Below, in pieces: positions 29,908-37,172 of a DNA stretch of 64,000 nucleotides (position 1 is its first letter; each line of letters opens with the position of its first letter). The translations under genes were made by a program, and so were the position numbers. The stretch lies in the NCBI RefSeq assembly GCF_036689865.1, contig NZ_JBAHUQ010000029.1, positions 28,315 through 92,314 on the forward strand, given 5' to 3'. The DNA is from Magnetococcus sp. PR-3. Its GTDB lineage: Bacteria; Pseudomonadota; Magnetococcia; Magnetococcales; Magnetococcaceae. The notes under the pieces are model-generated. The model saw only the letters and a list, made by a program, of their open reading frames with translations, searched no databases and was not told the DNA's origin.

Positions 29908-30207
29908 ATGGCTGAAGAGAACGCAGAAACCAAGGTCGCCCCTGAAGGGGCCGGTAATCCCAGCATTGTGTGGGACGACAGCAGCATGGATACCACCTAC
30001 GCCAACGTTTGCAATGTGTTGGGCACCCGTGAAGAGATCATGGTTCTGTTTGGGGCCAATCAAGCTTGGCAGGCTGATAGTAAAGAGGTGACGGTCAATC
30101 TCTCTAACCGGGTTGTGCTCAACCCTTATGCAGCCAAGCGTCTTCAAGCCATGCTGGATATGGCCCTGAAAGAGTATGAGACACGCTATGGTCAGTTGAA
30201 AATCTAA
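29908..30207 (+). CDS. DUF3467 family small protein
   Basis: 99 residues, ATG at 29908 preceded by a purine-rich A-G-A-G-A-A-G. The core matches what I remember of DUF3467: I-V-W-D-D-S-S-M-D-T-T-Y-A-N-V-C-N-V, then T-R-E-E-I-M-V-L-F-G, then V-V-L-N-P-Y-A-A-K-R-L, and a C-terminal helix. No signal peptide or membrane segment, so it should be cytoplasmic. The family has no established biochemical function that I know. It starts 32 nt after the giant gene and precedes the export-type operon, so the likely context is handling or regulation of the giant protein (inference). Probably co-transcribed with the giant gene. Confidence 0.85.
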   Translation: MAEENAETKVAPEGAGNPSIVWDDSSMDTTYANVCNVLGTREEIMVLFGANQAWQADSKEVTVNLSNRVVLNPYAAKRLQAMLDMALKEYETRYGQLKI

Positions 30208-30254
30208 AAACTGTCCTGTTGTTGTTGGTTTGGTGGGTGTTTTCCACCGGTTTT

Positions 30255-30282
30255 GGCCCATGTACCTGATGGTACATGGGCC
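30255..30282 (+). promoter_or_regulatory. Perfect 12-bp hairpin between structural and export genes
   Basis: Arms 30255-30266 and 30271-30282 are exact reverse complements (G-G-C-C-C-A-T-G-T-A-C-C) round a T-G-A-T tetraloop. The following bases (T-T-G-C-T-A-T-G) are not a U-tract, so this is not a textbook intrinsic terminator. It sits 48 nt after the DUF3467 stop and 23 nt before the next start. It could be a partial terminator, a processing site or a 3'-end stabiliser that separates expression of the giant protein from the export genes. Confidence 0.6.
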
Positions 30283-30305
30283 TTGCTATGAGATGAAGAG
30301 AGCCC

Positions 30306-32141
30306 ATGAGTGGTGATTACCAGGAACTGACCACTGACCTATGGAAGCAGCTACACACAACCCGTGACGATGCTCAGTTTATCGAGGTGTGGATGCATCT
30401 GCTTGCCCGTCAAGCGGGGCAGGTTAGTGAGGCTGTGCTGGTGATGGGGGAGGCCAATACTGGTCCTTTTCAGCCTGTTGCATTCTGGCCACCACAAAAA
30501 AACTGTGGGGCACCATTGGCCAATGCCTGTGAGCAGGCGTTGGAAATGCGACTGCCTGTAACCCGGCAGGGTACATCCGGCGGGGTACTGGCCGTTCCCA
30601 TTATTCAGGATATGGATCTGTTGGGGGTTGTTGGTCTAGGGTTTAAACAGCCTAATGTACCTGCACAGGCTAAAACCTGGATTCAGTGGGGGTTGGGTTG
30701 GTTATGGAATCGAGATGCGGAGCCTGCTGAAGAGGGCAGTATTAACAGTGCCCTGAACGAGCGACTTATGCGGGCGCTGAACCTGATGATGAGTGCCCTT
30801 GAGGCTGAAAAAGCTCAGGATGCCTACCAGATTACTCTGACAGAAGCAGCGGTTGAGTTGGGGTGTGATCGGGTCTCTCTTGGTTTTGGTGACCGTGGTA
30901 TGGTCAAGTTTTCCGCACTTTCTCACTCGGCGGATTTCTCAAAAAAAATTGATTTGGTGCAGGATCTTGAAGCGGCAATGAATGAAGCCGCTGATCAGGG
31001 CCTGCCTGTTTATTATAATAAGCTCAAACCATCCATAACCGAGCAAGAGGGTACCCCAATGGTGGTGCGTGAGCACCTGGCTCTGACCCAACAGCATGGT
31101 AATGGGGTGGTCTTGTCGGTCCCCTTTTTCGTATCTGAAAGTCAGTATGGGGTGTTTCTCTACGAATGGTCTGAACAGGAGATCGATGCAACACAGCACC
31201 AGTTGGCCATGGGGCTGCCGCCAATTTTGGGACGTGTGTTGTTGGAAAAACGCGAAAGCCAGCGTTCCATACCCCGCCGATTGTTAAAAGGTCTGGGGCG
31301 CTTTTTTGAGCGGCTGTTAGGAGCGGGGCATGTGGGGATGAAGTTGACCTTCATCACCATGGTCGCCTTGGGTATGTTCTTTACCTTGACCACTGGTATG
31401 TTTCGTGTCGCTGCCGATGCCAAATTGGAAGGGGGAACCCAGCGTGTGGTTGCCGCACCTTTTGATGGTTTTGTCGCTTCGGCTCCTGCTCGTGCTGGAC
31501 AGTATGTCAAAGTTGATGAGGTGCTAGCGACCATGGACGATCGGGAGGTGCGTTTGGAAGCCTCCCGTTGGGCCAGTCAACAAGTACAGTTTATGAAGCA
31601 AGCTCAGGATGCTGAGGCTCAGCATAACTCTGCCCAAGTACGCATTGCGCTGGCACAAGCCCGGCAGGCCTCCGCACAGCGAGCTTTGGCACAGGAGAAG
31701 TTAAGACGGGCACAACTGACCGCCCCTTTTGCTGGATTGGTGGTGAGTGGGGATTTAACCCAGCGGCTGGGTAGTGCTGTACAAAAAGGGGAGACCTTGT
31801 TTGAATTGGCACCTCTGAACAGCTACCGCGTGGTACTGCAAGTGGAAGAGTCGGATATTGCCCATGTCATATCTGGACAGATCGGTCAGTTGATTCTTAC
31901 TGCGCTGCCCAATGAGCGTTTTCCCATTAAAATTGGTTTGATCACCCCTGTGGCCATGGCCGAGGAGGGAACCAACCGTTTTCGGGTAGAGGCCGAGCTG
32001 TTGGATGGTGTGGCACTGGTACGGCCAGGTATGGAAGGGGTGGGGAAAATTGAGGTAGAAGAGCGTCTTCTTCTATGGATCTGGACCCGCCGCTTTAGTG
32101 ATTGGCTACGCCTGAAGGCGTGGACTTTGCTGGGGATCTAA
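30306..32141 (+). CDS. GAF-like/HlyD fusion membrane protein
   Basis: 611 residues, ATG at 30306 after G-A-A-G-A-G-A-G. The first ~340 residues have no signal peptide and look like two GAF-type sensory domains (about 15-130 and 145-310; G-V-L-A-V-P-I-I and L-L-G-V-V-G-L-G-F-K are typical GAF strands). One membrane segment follows (345-367). The rest is a periplasmic HlyD-type adaptor: a lipoyl-like half (A-A-P-F-D-G-F-V ... G-Q-Y-V-K, about 385-417), an Ala/Gln-rich coiled-coil hairpin (about 418-475), the second lipoyl half (L-T-A-P-F-A-G-L-V-V-S-G-D) and a beta-barrel. HlyD proteins bridge inner-membrane exporters to the outer membrane; the cytoplasmic GAF part is unusual and suggests signal- or substrate-controlled assembly. 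First gene of a four-gene run with 3-5 nt gaps. Confidence 0.82.
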   Translation: MSGDYQELTTDLWKQLHTTRDDAQFIEVWMHLLARQAGQVSEAVLVMGEANTGPFQPVAFWPPQKNCGAPLANACEQALEMRLPVTRQGTSGGVLAVPIIQDMDLLGVVGLGFKQPNVPAQAKTWIQWGLGWLWNRDAEPAEEGSINSALNERLMRALNLMMSALEAEKAQDAYQITLTEAAVELGCDRVSLGFGDRGMVKFSALSHSADFSKKIDLVQDLEAAMNEAADQGLPVYYNKLKPSITEQEGTPMVVREHLALTQQHGNGVVLSVPFFVSESQYGVFLYEWSEQEIDATQHQLAMGLPPILGRVLLEKRESQRSIPRRLLKGLGRFFERLLGAGHVGMKLTFITMVALGMFFTLTTGMFRVAADAKLEGGTQRVVAAPFDGFVASAPARAGQYVKVDEVLATMDDREVRLEASRWASQQVQFMKQAQDAEAQHNSAQVRIALAQARQASAQRALAQEKLRRAQLTAPFAGLVVSGDLTQRLGSAVQKGETLFELAPLNSYRVVLQVEESDIAHVISGQIGQLILTALPNERFPIKIGLITPVAMAEEGTNRFRVEAELLDGVALVRPGMEGVGKIEVEERLLLWIWTRRFSDWLRLKAWTLLGI

Positions 32142-32144
32142 GGT

Positions 32145-34307
32145 ATGAGCTCCGCACTTTTTTCTACTTCCTGGTATCGGGTGGCCAAGCTTAAACCCAA
32201 ACTGCGTAGTCAGGCTCAGATCTACCGCCACCTCTACCGGGGTGAGCGTTGGTATGTGATTCAAGATCTGGCCAGTGGACGCTTTTTGCGGATTAACCCG
32301 GCGGCTTATCGGGTTGTGGCTTTGATGGATGGCGTGCGTACCTTAGAAGATATTTGGCAAAATGCCTGTCTGACCCTAGGGGATGAAGCACCAACCCAAG
32401 ATGAAATTTTGCAGTTATTGTCCCAGTTACATCAATCCAATGTGCTGTTAAGTGATCGAAAACCTGACCTGGAGGAGCTGAATAAGCGCACGGGTCGGAT
32501 GAAGAAAATGAAGCTCAAACAGTACATCTCCAACCCGCTTTCCCTCAAAATACCCGTGTATGACCCAGACCGTTTGTTAAATGGTATGGTGGGGTGGATT
32601 GGTCCCTGGGGGAAAAAACTCCTGTTGGTGGCCTGGTTCGCCTTGATGATTTGGGGGGGCTTTTTAGTTGCTTATCATTGGGACCCCCTAACAGAAGATG
32701 TTATATCACGGGTTTTTACACCGGAGAATGTTCTGCTGCTCTGGTTTATTTTTCCTATGGTTAAATTGATCCATGAGTTTGGTCACGGTTTAATGATCAA
32801 GCTTTTGGGGGGGCAGTGTCACGAAATGGGGCTCATGTTTTTAGCCCTAATGCCTATTCCCTATCTGGATGCCAGTCATGCGATGTCCCTGCGTAGTAAG
32901 GGGCAGCGTATGTTGATTGGTATGGGGGGGATGATGCTGGAACTGGCCGTGGCAGTTATTGCCATTGAGCTGTGGAGTAACGCTTCCCCAGGCTTGACCA
33001 AGGCTATTCTCTACCAGACCATCATGTTGGCCGGTATGACCACCTTGATTTTTAACATTAATCCGCTTTTGCGTTTTGATGGATATTATATCTTGGCCGA
33101 TTGGTTGGAGATCCCCAGTTTGGGTAAAAAAGCCAACCAATATATCAGTTATCTCACCAGCTTTTATCTGTATGGCGTCCGTAAAAATATTGAGCCCCCC
33201 CATTTGAGTAAGCGGGAAGGTCCGTGGTTGGTCAGTTTTGGCTTGTCCAGCTTTGTGTACCGAATGTTCATTGCCGGTGCCATTATTTTTATGGTGGCTG
33301 AGCAGTTCTTTTTTGTCGGGGTGTTGCTGGCCTTTTGGGCTGGGTATGCCATGCTGTTGATGCCATTAATGAAGGGGGTGAAGTTTCTCTTTTTTAGCCC
33401 CACATTAACGGGGCAACGCAAGCGCGCCATGGGGGTTGTTTTTAGTGGTGTTGGGGGGCTGTTGCTCTATTTAGGGACTGTCCCGGTCACGGCATCGACC
33501 ATTACCGAGGGGGTGATCTGGATGCCGGATCAATCTCGTGTTGTCGCCCCCATGCCCTGCTATGGTGAAACAGTCGTGGTGGCACCTGGTTCCTTGGTGG
33601 AAGCAGGTGATCTGTTGCTCACCTGTAAAGAACCCCAAATTAGTAGCCGTCAAGAACAGCTGTTGGCCCGTAGGCTGGAACTTGAAAACCGCTTGGTTTT
33701 GGCCCGGACGGATGAATCCGCTGTGGCCGGCCAGATTGTAAATTATGAGCTGGGCCATGTTGTCCGAGAATTGGAAGATACCCAAAACCGCTTGTCTCAG
33801 ATGGACATTCGTGCCTCTCATGCCGGTACATTTGCCTTACCCTCTCCACAGGATTTTGAAGGGCGCTATCTCTTACGTGGTGACGTATTGGGGTATGTGT
33901 TGGATCCTGCCCGTTTTTCACTGTTGACGGTGGTGCCTCAAGGGTCGGTAGATTTGGTGCGTAACCGCACGGTTGGTGTGGAGTTGCGGAGCGTGGATCA
34001 AATTCATCGTCTTATTCCCGCCCGTATTGCACGAGAAGTCCCCGCCGCCAGTCAAGATCTACCCAGTATGGCGCTCTCTTTACAGGGCGGGGGAGAAATT
34101 GGCTTGGATCCTGAGGCGATGGATGAAGGCGGTGGGGCTAAGGCCATTGTATCGCTCTTTCAGTTTGAACTGGCCTTTATTGGGGATGAGCGTCCGCAAA
34201 CGTTGGGGTCTCGCTTGTATGTGCGTTTTGTGCATAAACCGGAACCTATGATGATGCAGTGGTACCGTTCTTTACGCCAAACCTTCCTCAAGCGGTTTGC
34301 GGTGTAA
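32145..34307 (+). CDS. PqqD-like/M50 metalloprotease/HlyD fusion membrane protein
   Basis: 720 residues. The N-terminus (about 30-105) resembles a PqqD-like winged helix (W-Y-V-I-Q-D ... F-L-R-I-N-P-A-A-Y), a fold that in RiPP systems binds peptide substrates. Several membrane segments follow. The site-2-protease signature is intact: H210-E211-F-G-H214 for zinc, and N-P-L-L-R-F-D312-G-Y-Y supplying the third ligand. From about 450 a HlyD-like lipoyl/barrel region follows (V-V-A-P-M-P-C-Y-G-E-T-V ... G-S-L-V-E-A-G-D-L). The protein could recognise and cleave a substrate at or in the inner membrane, or use the M50 fold as a scaffold. It starts 3 nt after the previous stop; the junction T-A-A-G-G-T-A-T-G recurs at the next gene, suggesting translational coupling. 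Confidence 0.85.
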   Translation: MSSALFSTSWYRVAKLKPKLRSQAQIYRHLYRGERWYVIQDLASGRFLRINPAAYRVVALMDGVRTLEDIWQNACLTLGDEAPTQDEILQLLSQLHQSNVLLSDRKPDLEELNKRTGRMKKMKLKQYISNPLSLKIPVYDPDRLLNGMVGWIGPWGKKLLLVAWFALMIWGGFLVAYHWDPLTEDVISRVFTPENVLLLWFIFPMVKLIHEFGHGLMIKLLGGQCHEMGLMFLALMPIPYLDASHAMSLRSKGQRMLIGMGGMMLELAVAVIAIELWSNASPGLTKAILYQTIMLAGMTTLIFNINPLLRFDGYYILADWLEIPSLGKKANQYISYLTSFYLYGVRKNIEPPHLSKREGPWLVSFGLSSFVYRMFIAGAIIFMVAEQFFFVGVLLAFWAGYAMLLMPLMKGVKFLFFSPTLTGQRKRAMGVVFSGVGGLLLYLGTVPVTASTITEGVIWMPDQSRVVAPMPCYGETVVVAPGSLVEAGDLLLTCKEPQISSRQEQLLARRLELENRLVLARTDESAVAGQIVNYELGHVVRELEDTQNRLSQMDIRASHAGTFALPSPQDFEGRYLLRGDVLGYVLDPARFSLLTVVPQGSVDLVRNRTVGVELRSVDQIHRLIPARIAREVPAASQDLPSMALSLQGGGEIGLDPEAMDEGGGAKAIVSLFQFELAFIGDERPQTLGSRLYVRFVHKPEPMMMQWYRSLRQTFLKRFAV

Positions 34308-34310
34308 GGT

Positions 34311-36287
34311 ATGTTTAACCTCTCTCTCCATGGCGATTCCTATCCTCAACAGCCCGGCCATCTGGAATTAAGTTGGCTAGACCGTATGGGGGAGCGTATT
34401 CGTTTAACCTGGATGCGTAATAAGCAGGTCAACCACTTTGTGCTTTCACGCATGATCAAGAAAGTACTTAAAGCAGAACGGTCTTTGGCACCTCTCCCCC
34501 CCGAACAACTGCGGTCTGATCTCGAAGAGCTAACATTGGCACTGCGCCGAGATGGCTTGGAGGATGCCCTGGTTGTGCATGCCTTTGCTCATGTTCGACT
34601 CATGGCCCACCGTGTTTTGCAGATGCGTCATTTTCCCTCTCAGCTTAAAGGGGGATATATCATGCTGCAGGCTTATGTGGCTGAGATGGATACCGGTGAA
34701 GGTAAAACACTGACCGCAACGCTGCCCGCAGCAACGGCTGCTTTGGCAGGGTTTACCGTGCATGTGGTGACCGTCAATGAATATTTAGCCCGTCGGGATG
34801 CCGAGCTGATGGGTCCGCTTTATGGTGCTCTAGGCCTGACCACCGGGGTGGTGACAGAGACCATGGATGCCGATGAAAAACAGGCAGGCTACCGGGCTAA
34901 TATTGTCTACTGTACCAGTAAAACACTGGTTTTTGACTATCTGCGTGACCGTATTGAGTTGGGGGAACGCATGAAACCGATGGCCATGGCCTTTGATGCC
35001 TTGGTGGGGGGCGGTAAAGAGCAGGTCATGCTCAAAGGGTTACAGTACGCCATTGTTGATGAAGCAGATTCCATTTTTGTGGATGAAGCCCGTACCCCTT
35101 TAATTATCTCAGCTCCCAGCAAAGACCCCAGTGAGTTAGAGTTTCTGCATACTGCCTGGGCGCTCTCCCAAAAGTTAGAGCAAGGGGTCGATTATGAGCG
35201 GGATGAAGAGGAGCCGCCGCGCATCACCGAAGAGGGGGGGCAAAAATTAGCAGAGTTTTGTACGGACCTGCCACCTGTTTGGCAGGGGCAGCACCGTCGG
35301 GAAGAGGCCATTGTGCAAGCGCTGACAGCCCAGCATAGTTTTGACTTGGATGTCCATTATATCATTCGAGACGACAAAATCATGGTGGTGGATGAGACCA
35401 CCGGTCGTGTCATGCCAGATCGGGCTTGGGAGCGTGGTTTACAGCAGTTAATAGAAATCAAAGAAGGTGTGGAGGTAACCCCCCCGAAGGAGACCTTGGC
35501 CAAGATCAGTTTTCAGCTCTTTTTCCGGCGTTTTTTAAGGTTATCCGGTATGAGCGGTACCTGTCGTGAGGTGGGCGGAGAGATTGCTGAGGTGTATGGC
35601 TTGGGGGTCGTCCGTGTCTCCCCTAACCAACCTTCTAAGCGTAAAAATGTACCGATTAGCCTCTTTGCTCGGCGTGAACAGGCGGATGATGCCATTGTCG
35701 AAGCGGTGCGGCGCTGCCAGTTGGATGGTCAGCCTGTTTTGGTGGGGACCCGTTCCATTGCAGCGTCAGAACAGTTGAGTGAACGCTTTGAGCAGGTCGG
35801 TTTGATCCATCGGGTGCTTAATGCCAAGCAGGATCAGGAGGAGAATAGCATCATTGCAGAGGCGGGTTATAAAGGTGGCATTACCATTGCGACCAATATG
35901 GCCGGGCGCGGTACGGACATTAAACTCTCCAAAGAGGTTAAGGCCATTGGTGGTCTTCATGTTATTTTAACCGAGCGCCATGATAACCGTCGGGTGGACC
36001 GGCAGCTTGCGGGGCGTTGTGCCCGGCAAGGGGATCCTGGCAGTTGGCAAGAGATACTCTCTTTAGAAGATGAGCTAACTCAGAAATTCCTGCCCTGGGT
36101 GGGCCATATCTTACGAGGGTGGCTCTCATGGATGCCCGGTCTCTTTCTGGCACGCTGGTTGGGGATGGCGTATTACCGCTGGGCTCAGTCCTATGCAGAC
36201 CGTGGTCACCGACGTGTGCGGCGACACTTAATGAAGACTGATTTTCAACTTAGGCAGTCGCTCTCCTTTACCGGAGAGTTGGAGTAG
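34311..36287 (+). CDS. SecA-like accessory translocase ATPase, C-terminally shortened
   Basis: 658 residues against about 900 for housekeeping SecA. The motor is intact: Walker A A-E-M-D-T-G129-E-G-K132-T, Walker B V-D250-E-A-D-S-I-F-V-D-E-A-R-T-P-L-I-I-S, S-G-M-S-G-T-C, the A-T-N-M-A-G-R-G-T-D-I motif, and the arginine motif R-Q-L-A-G-R-C-A-R-Q-G-D-P-G-S. The preprotein-binding insert is present in reduced form. After the last helicase motif only about 80 residues remain, so much of the helical wing/scaffold and the zinc/SecB-binding tail is missing. Accessory SecA proteins export specific, often large, substrates. Placement between HlyD-type genes beside a giant exoprotein suggests a dedicated motor. 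Ends with tandem TAG codons. Confidence 0.9.
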   Translation: MFNLSLHGDSYPQQPGHLELSWLDRMGERIRLTWMRNKQVNHFVLSRMIKKVLKAERSLAPLPPEQLRSDLEELTLALRRDGLEDALVVHAFAHVRLMAHRVLQMRHFPSQLKGGYIMLQAYVAEMDTGEGKTLTATLPAATAALAGFTVHVVTVNEYLARRDAELMGPLYGALGLTTGVVTETMDADEKQAGYRANIVYCTSKTLVFDYLRDRIELGERMKPMAMAFDALVGGGKEQVMLKGLQYAIVDEADSIFVDEARTPLIISAPSKDPSELEFLHTAWALSQKLEQGVDYERDEEEPPRITEEGGQKLAEFCTDLPPVWQGQHRREEAIVQALTAQHSFDLDVHYIIRDDKIMVVDETTGRVMPDRAWERGLQQLIEIKEGVEVTPPKETLAKISFQLFFRRFLRLSGMSGTCREVGGEIAEVYGLGVVRVSPNQPSKRKNVPISLFARREQADDAIVEAVRRCQLDGQPVLVGTRSIAASEQLSERFEQVGLIHRVLNAKQDQEENSIIAEAGYKGGITIATNMAGRGTDIKLSKEVKAIGGLHVILTERHDNRRVDRQLAGRCARQGDPGSWQEILSLEDELTQKFLPWVGHILRGWLSWMPGLFLARWLGMAYYRWAQSYADRGHRRVRRHLMKTDFQLRQSLSFTGELE

Positions 36288-36292
36288 TAGAT

Positions 36293-37069
36293 ATGTTGCG
36301 ATCCTGGTTAACAGTTTGTCTGTTTGCTTTTAGTTTAATGCTCTGTAGACAAACGGCGGCAGCCAATCCTGATACGTTATTGCAAGAGATGGAGGCCTTA
36401 AGCCAGCGACACCAAGGTAGTGAAGGGCCTATTTCCTGCTTAATCGAACCCTCTTTACAAGCGGCTATGGGTACCCAGGTTGAAGGGGTGCTGGAAAAAG
36501 TGATGGTGGACCGTGGAGACTTTATCCGCCGTGGACAGCTCTTGGCACAATTGAGTGTCGGTGTGGAAAAAGCAGCGGTGGCTTATCAAGAGGTGAGGGT
36601 AGCCTATGGCACGCGACGGGTTGACCGTAACAAGGCCTTAAAACGGCAAAAACTGATCTCTCCTCAAGATCTTGATGAAATCGTGACGGAGCTGGAGTTA
36701 AGCCAGTTGGAGCTGCAAGAGCGTAAAGAGCAACTAAAGCTACGTCAGATCTATGCGCCATTTGATGGGGTTGTGGTGGATCGTATGCGGGATCCGGGGG
36801 ATATGATTAAGCAGGAGTTAATCATGAATGTGGCACGGATTGATCCTCTGCATGTGGAGTTGGTGGTACCTGCAACACAGCTTAATCGCTTTAAAAAAGG
36901 GGAAAAACGCTTCATCGAAGTGCCCTTACTGAAAAAGAGATTCGAAGCCAGGGTTTCTGTTATCGATAAAGTGGTGGATGCAGCCAGTGGGACCTTTCGA
37001 GTAAGGCTGGTTTTACCCAATAAAAGGCATAGACTTTCAGCGGGGTTGCGGTGTAAACTGACGCGTTGA
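36293..37069 (+). CDS. Secreted HlyD-like periplasmic adaptor
   Basis: 258 residues with an N-terminal signal peptide (hydrophobic core about 6-19, probable cleavage after A-A-A near residue 24). Then a lipoyl-like half (G-V-L-E-K-V-M-V-D-R-G-D-F-I-R-R-G-Q), a short coiled coil (about 95-145), the second half (I-Y-A-P-F-D-G-V-V-V-D-R) and a beta-barrel. It resembles the adaptor subunits of RND and type I exporters but is short and has no membrane anchor; the L-M-L-C near residue 18 is not a good lipobox. It starts 5 nt after the SecA-like gene, with G-G-A-G upstream. It is the third protein in this run with an HlyD-type lipoyl fold, so a mixed adaptor assembly is plausible. Confidence 0.85.
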   Translation: MLRSWLTVCLFAFSLMLCRQTAAANPDTLLQEMEALSQRHQGSEGPISCLIEPSLQAAMGTQVEGVLEKVMVDRGDFIRRGQLLAQLSVGVEKAAVAYQEVRVAYGTRRVDRNKALKRQKLISPQDLDEIVTELELSQLELQERKEQLKLRQIYAPFDGVVVDRMRDPGDMIKQELIMNVARIDPLHVELVVPATQLNRFKKGEKRFIEVPLLKKRFEARVSVIDKVVDAASGTFRVRLVLPNKRHRLSAGLRCKLTR

Positions 37070-37172
37070 AAAATGAGTGCGTATTCTCTTTGTTTTTCAT
37101 GGGAAAGCATCGTGTTTGGATGCGGTTTTGTTTAGATTGTTCCTGTTGGGACGCTCAAAATAGGGTTTTTCG
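37070..37172 (+). other. 103-nt gap before the two-partner secretion pair
   Basis: The largest gap on the plus strand between 30306 and 49414. A weak stem (G-C-A-T-C ... G-A-T-G-C near 37108-37125) followed by G-G-T-T-T-T-G-T-T-T could be a poor terminator. No convincing promoter hexamer pair was found. The A-G-G-G at 37162-37165 serves as ribosome binding site for the next gene. The two blocks may therefore be separate transcripts. Confidence 0.35.

Noticed and set aside
36293..37069. Lipoprotein signal in the adaptor
   Set aside because: The cysteine near residue 18 is preceded by L-M-L, not a lipobox; an ordinary signal peptide fits better.
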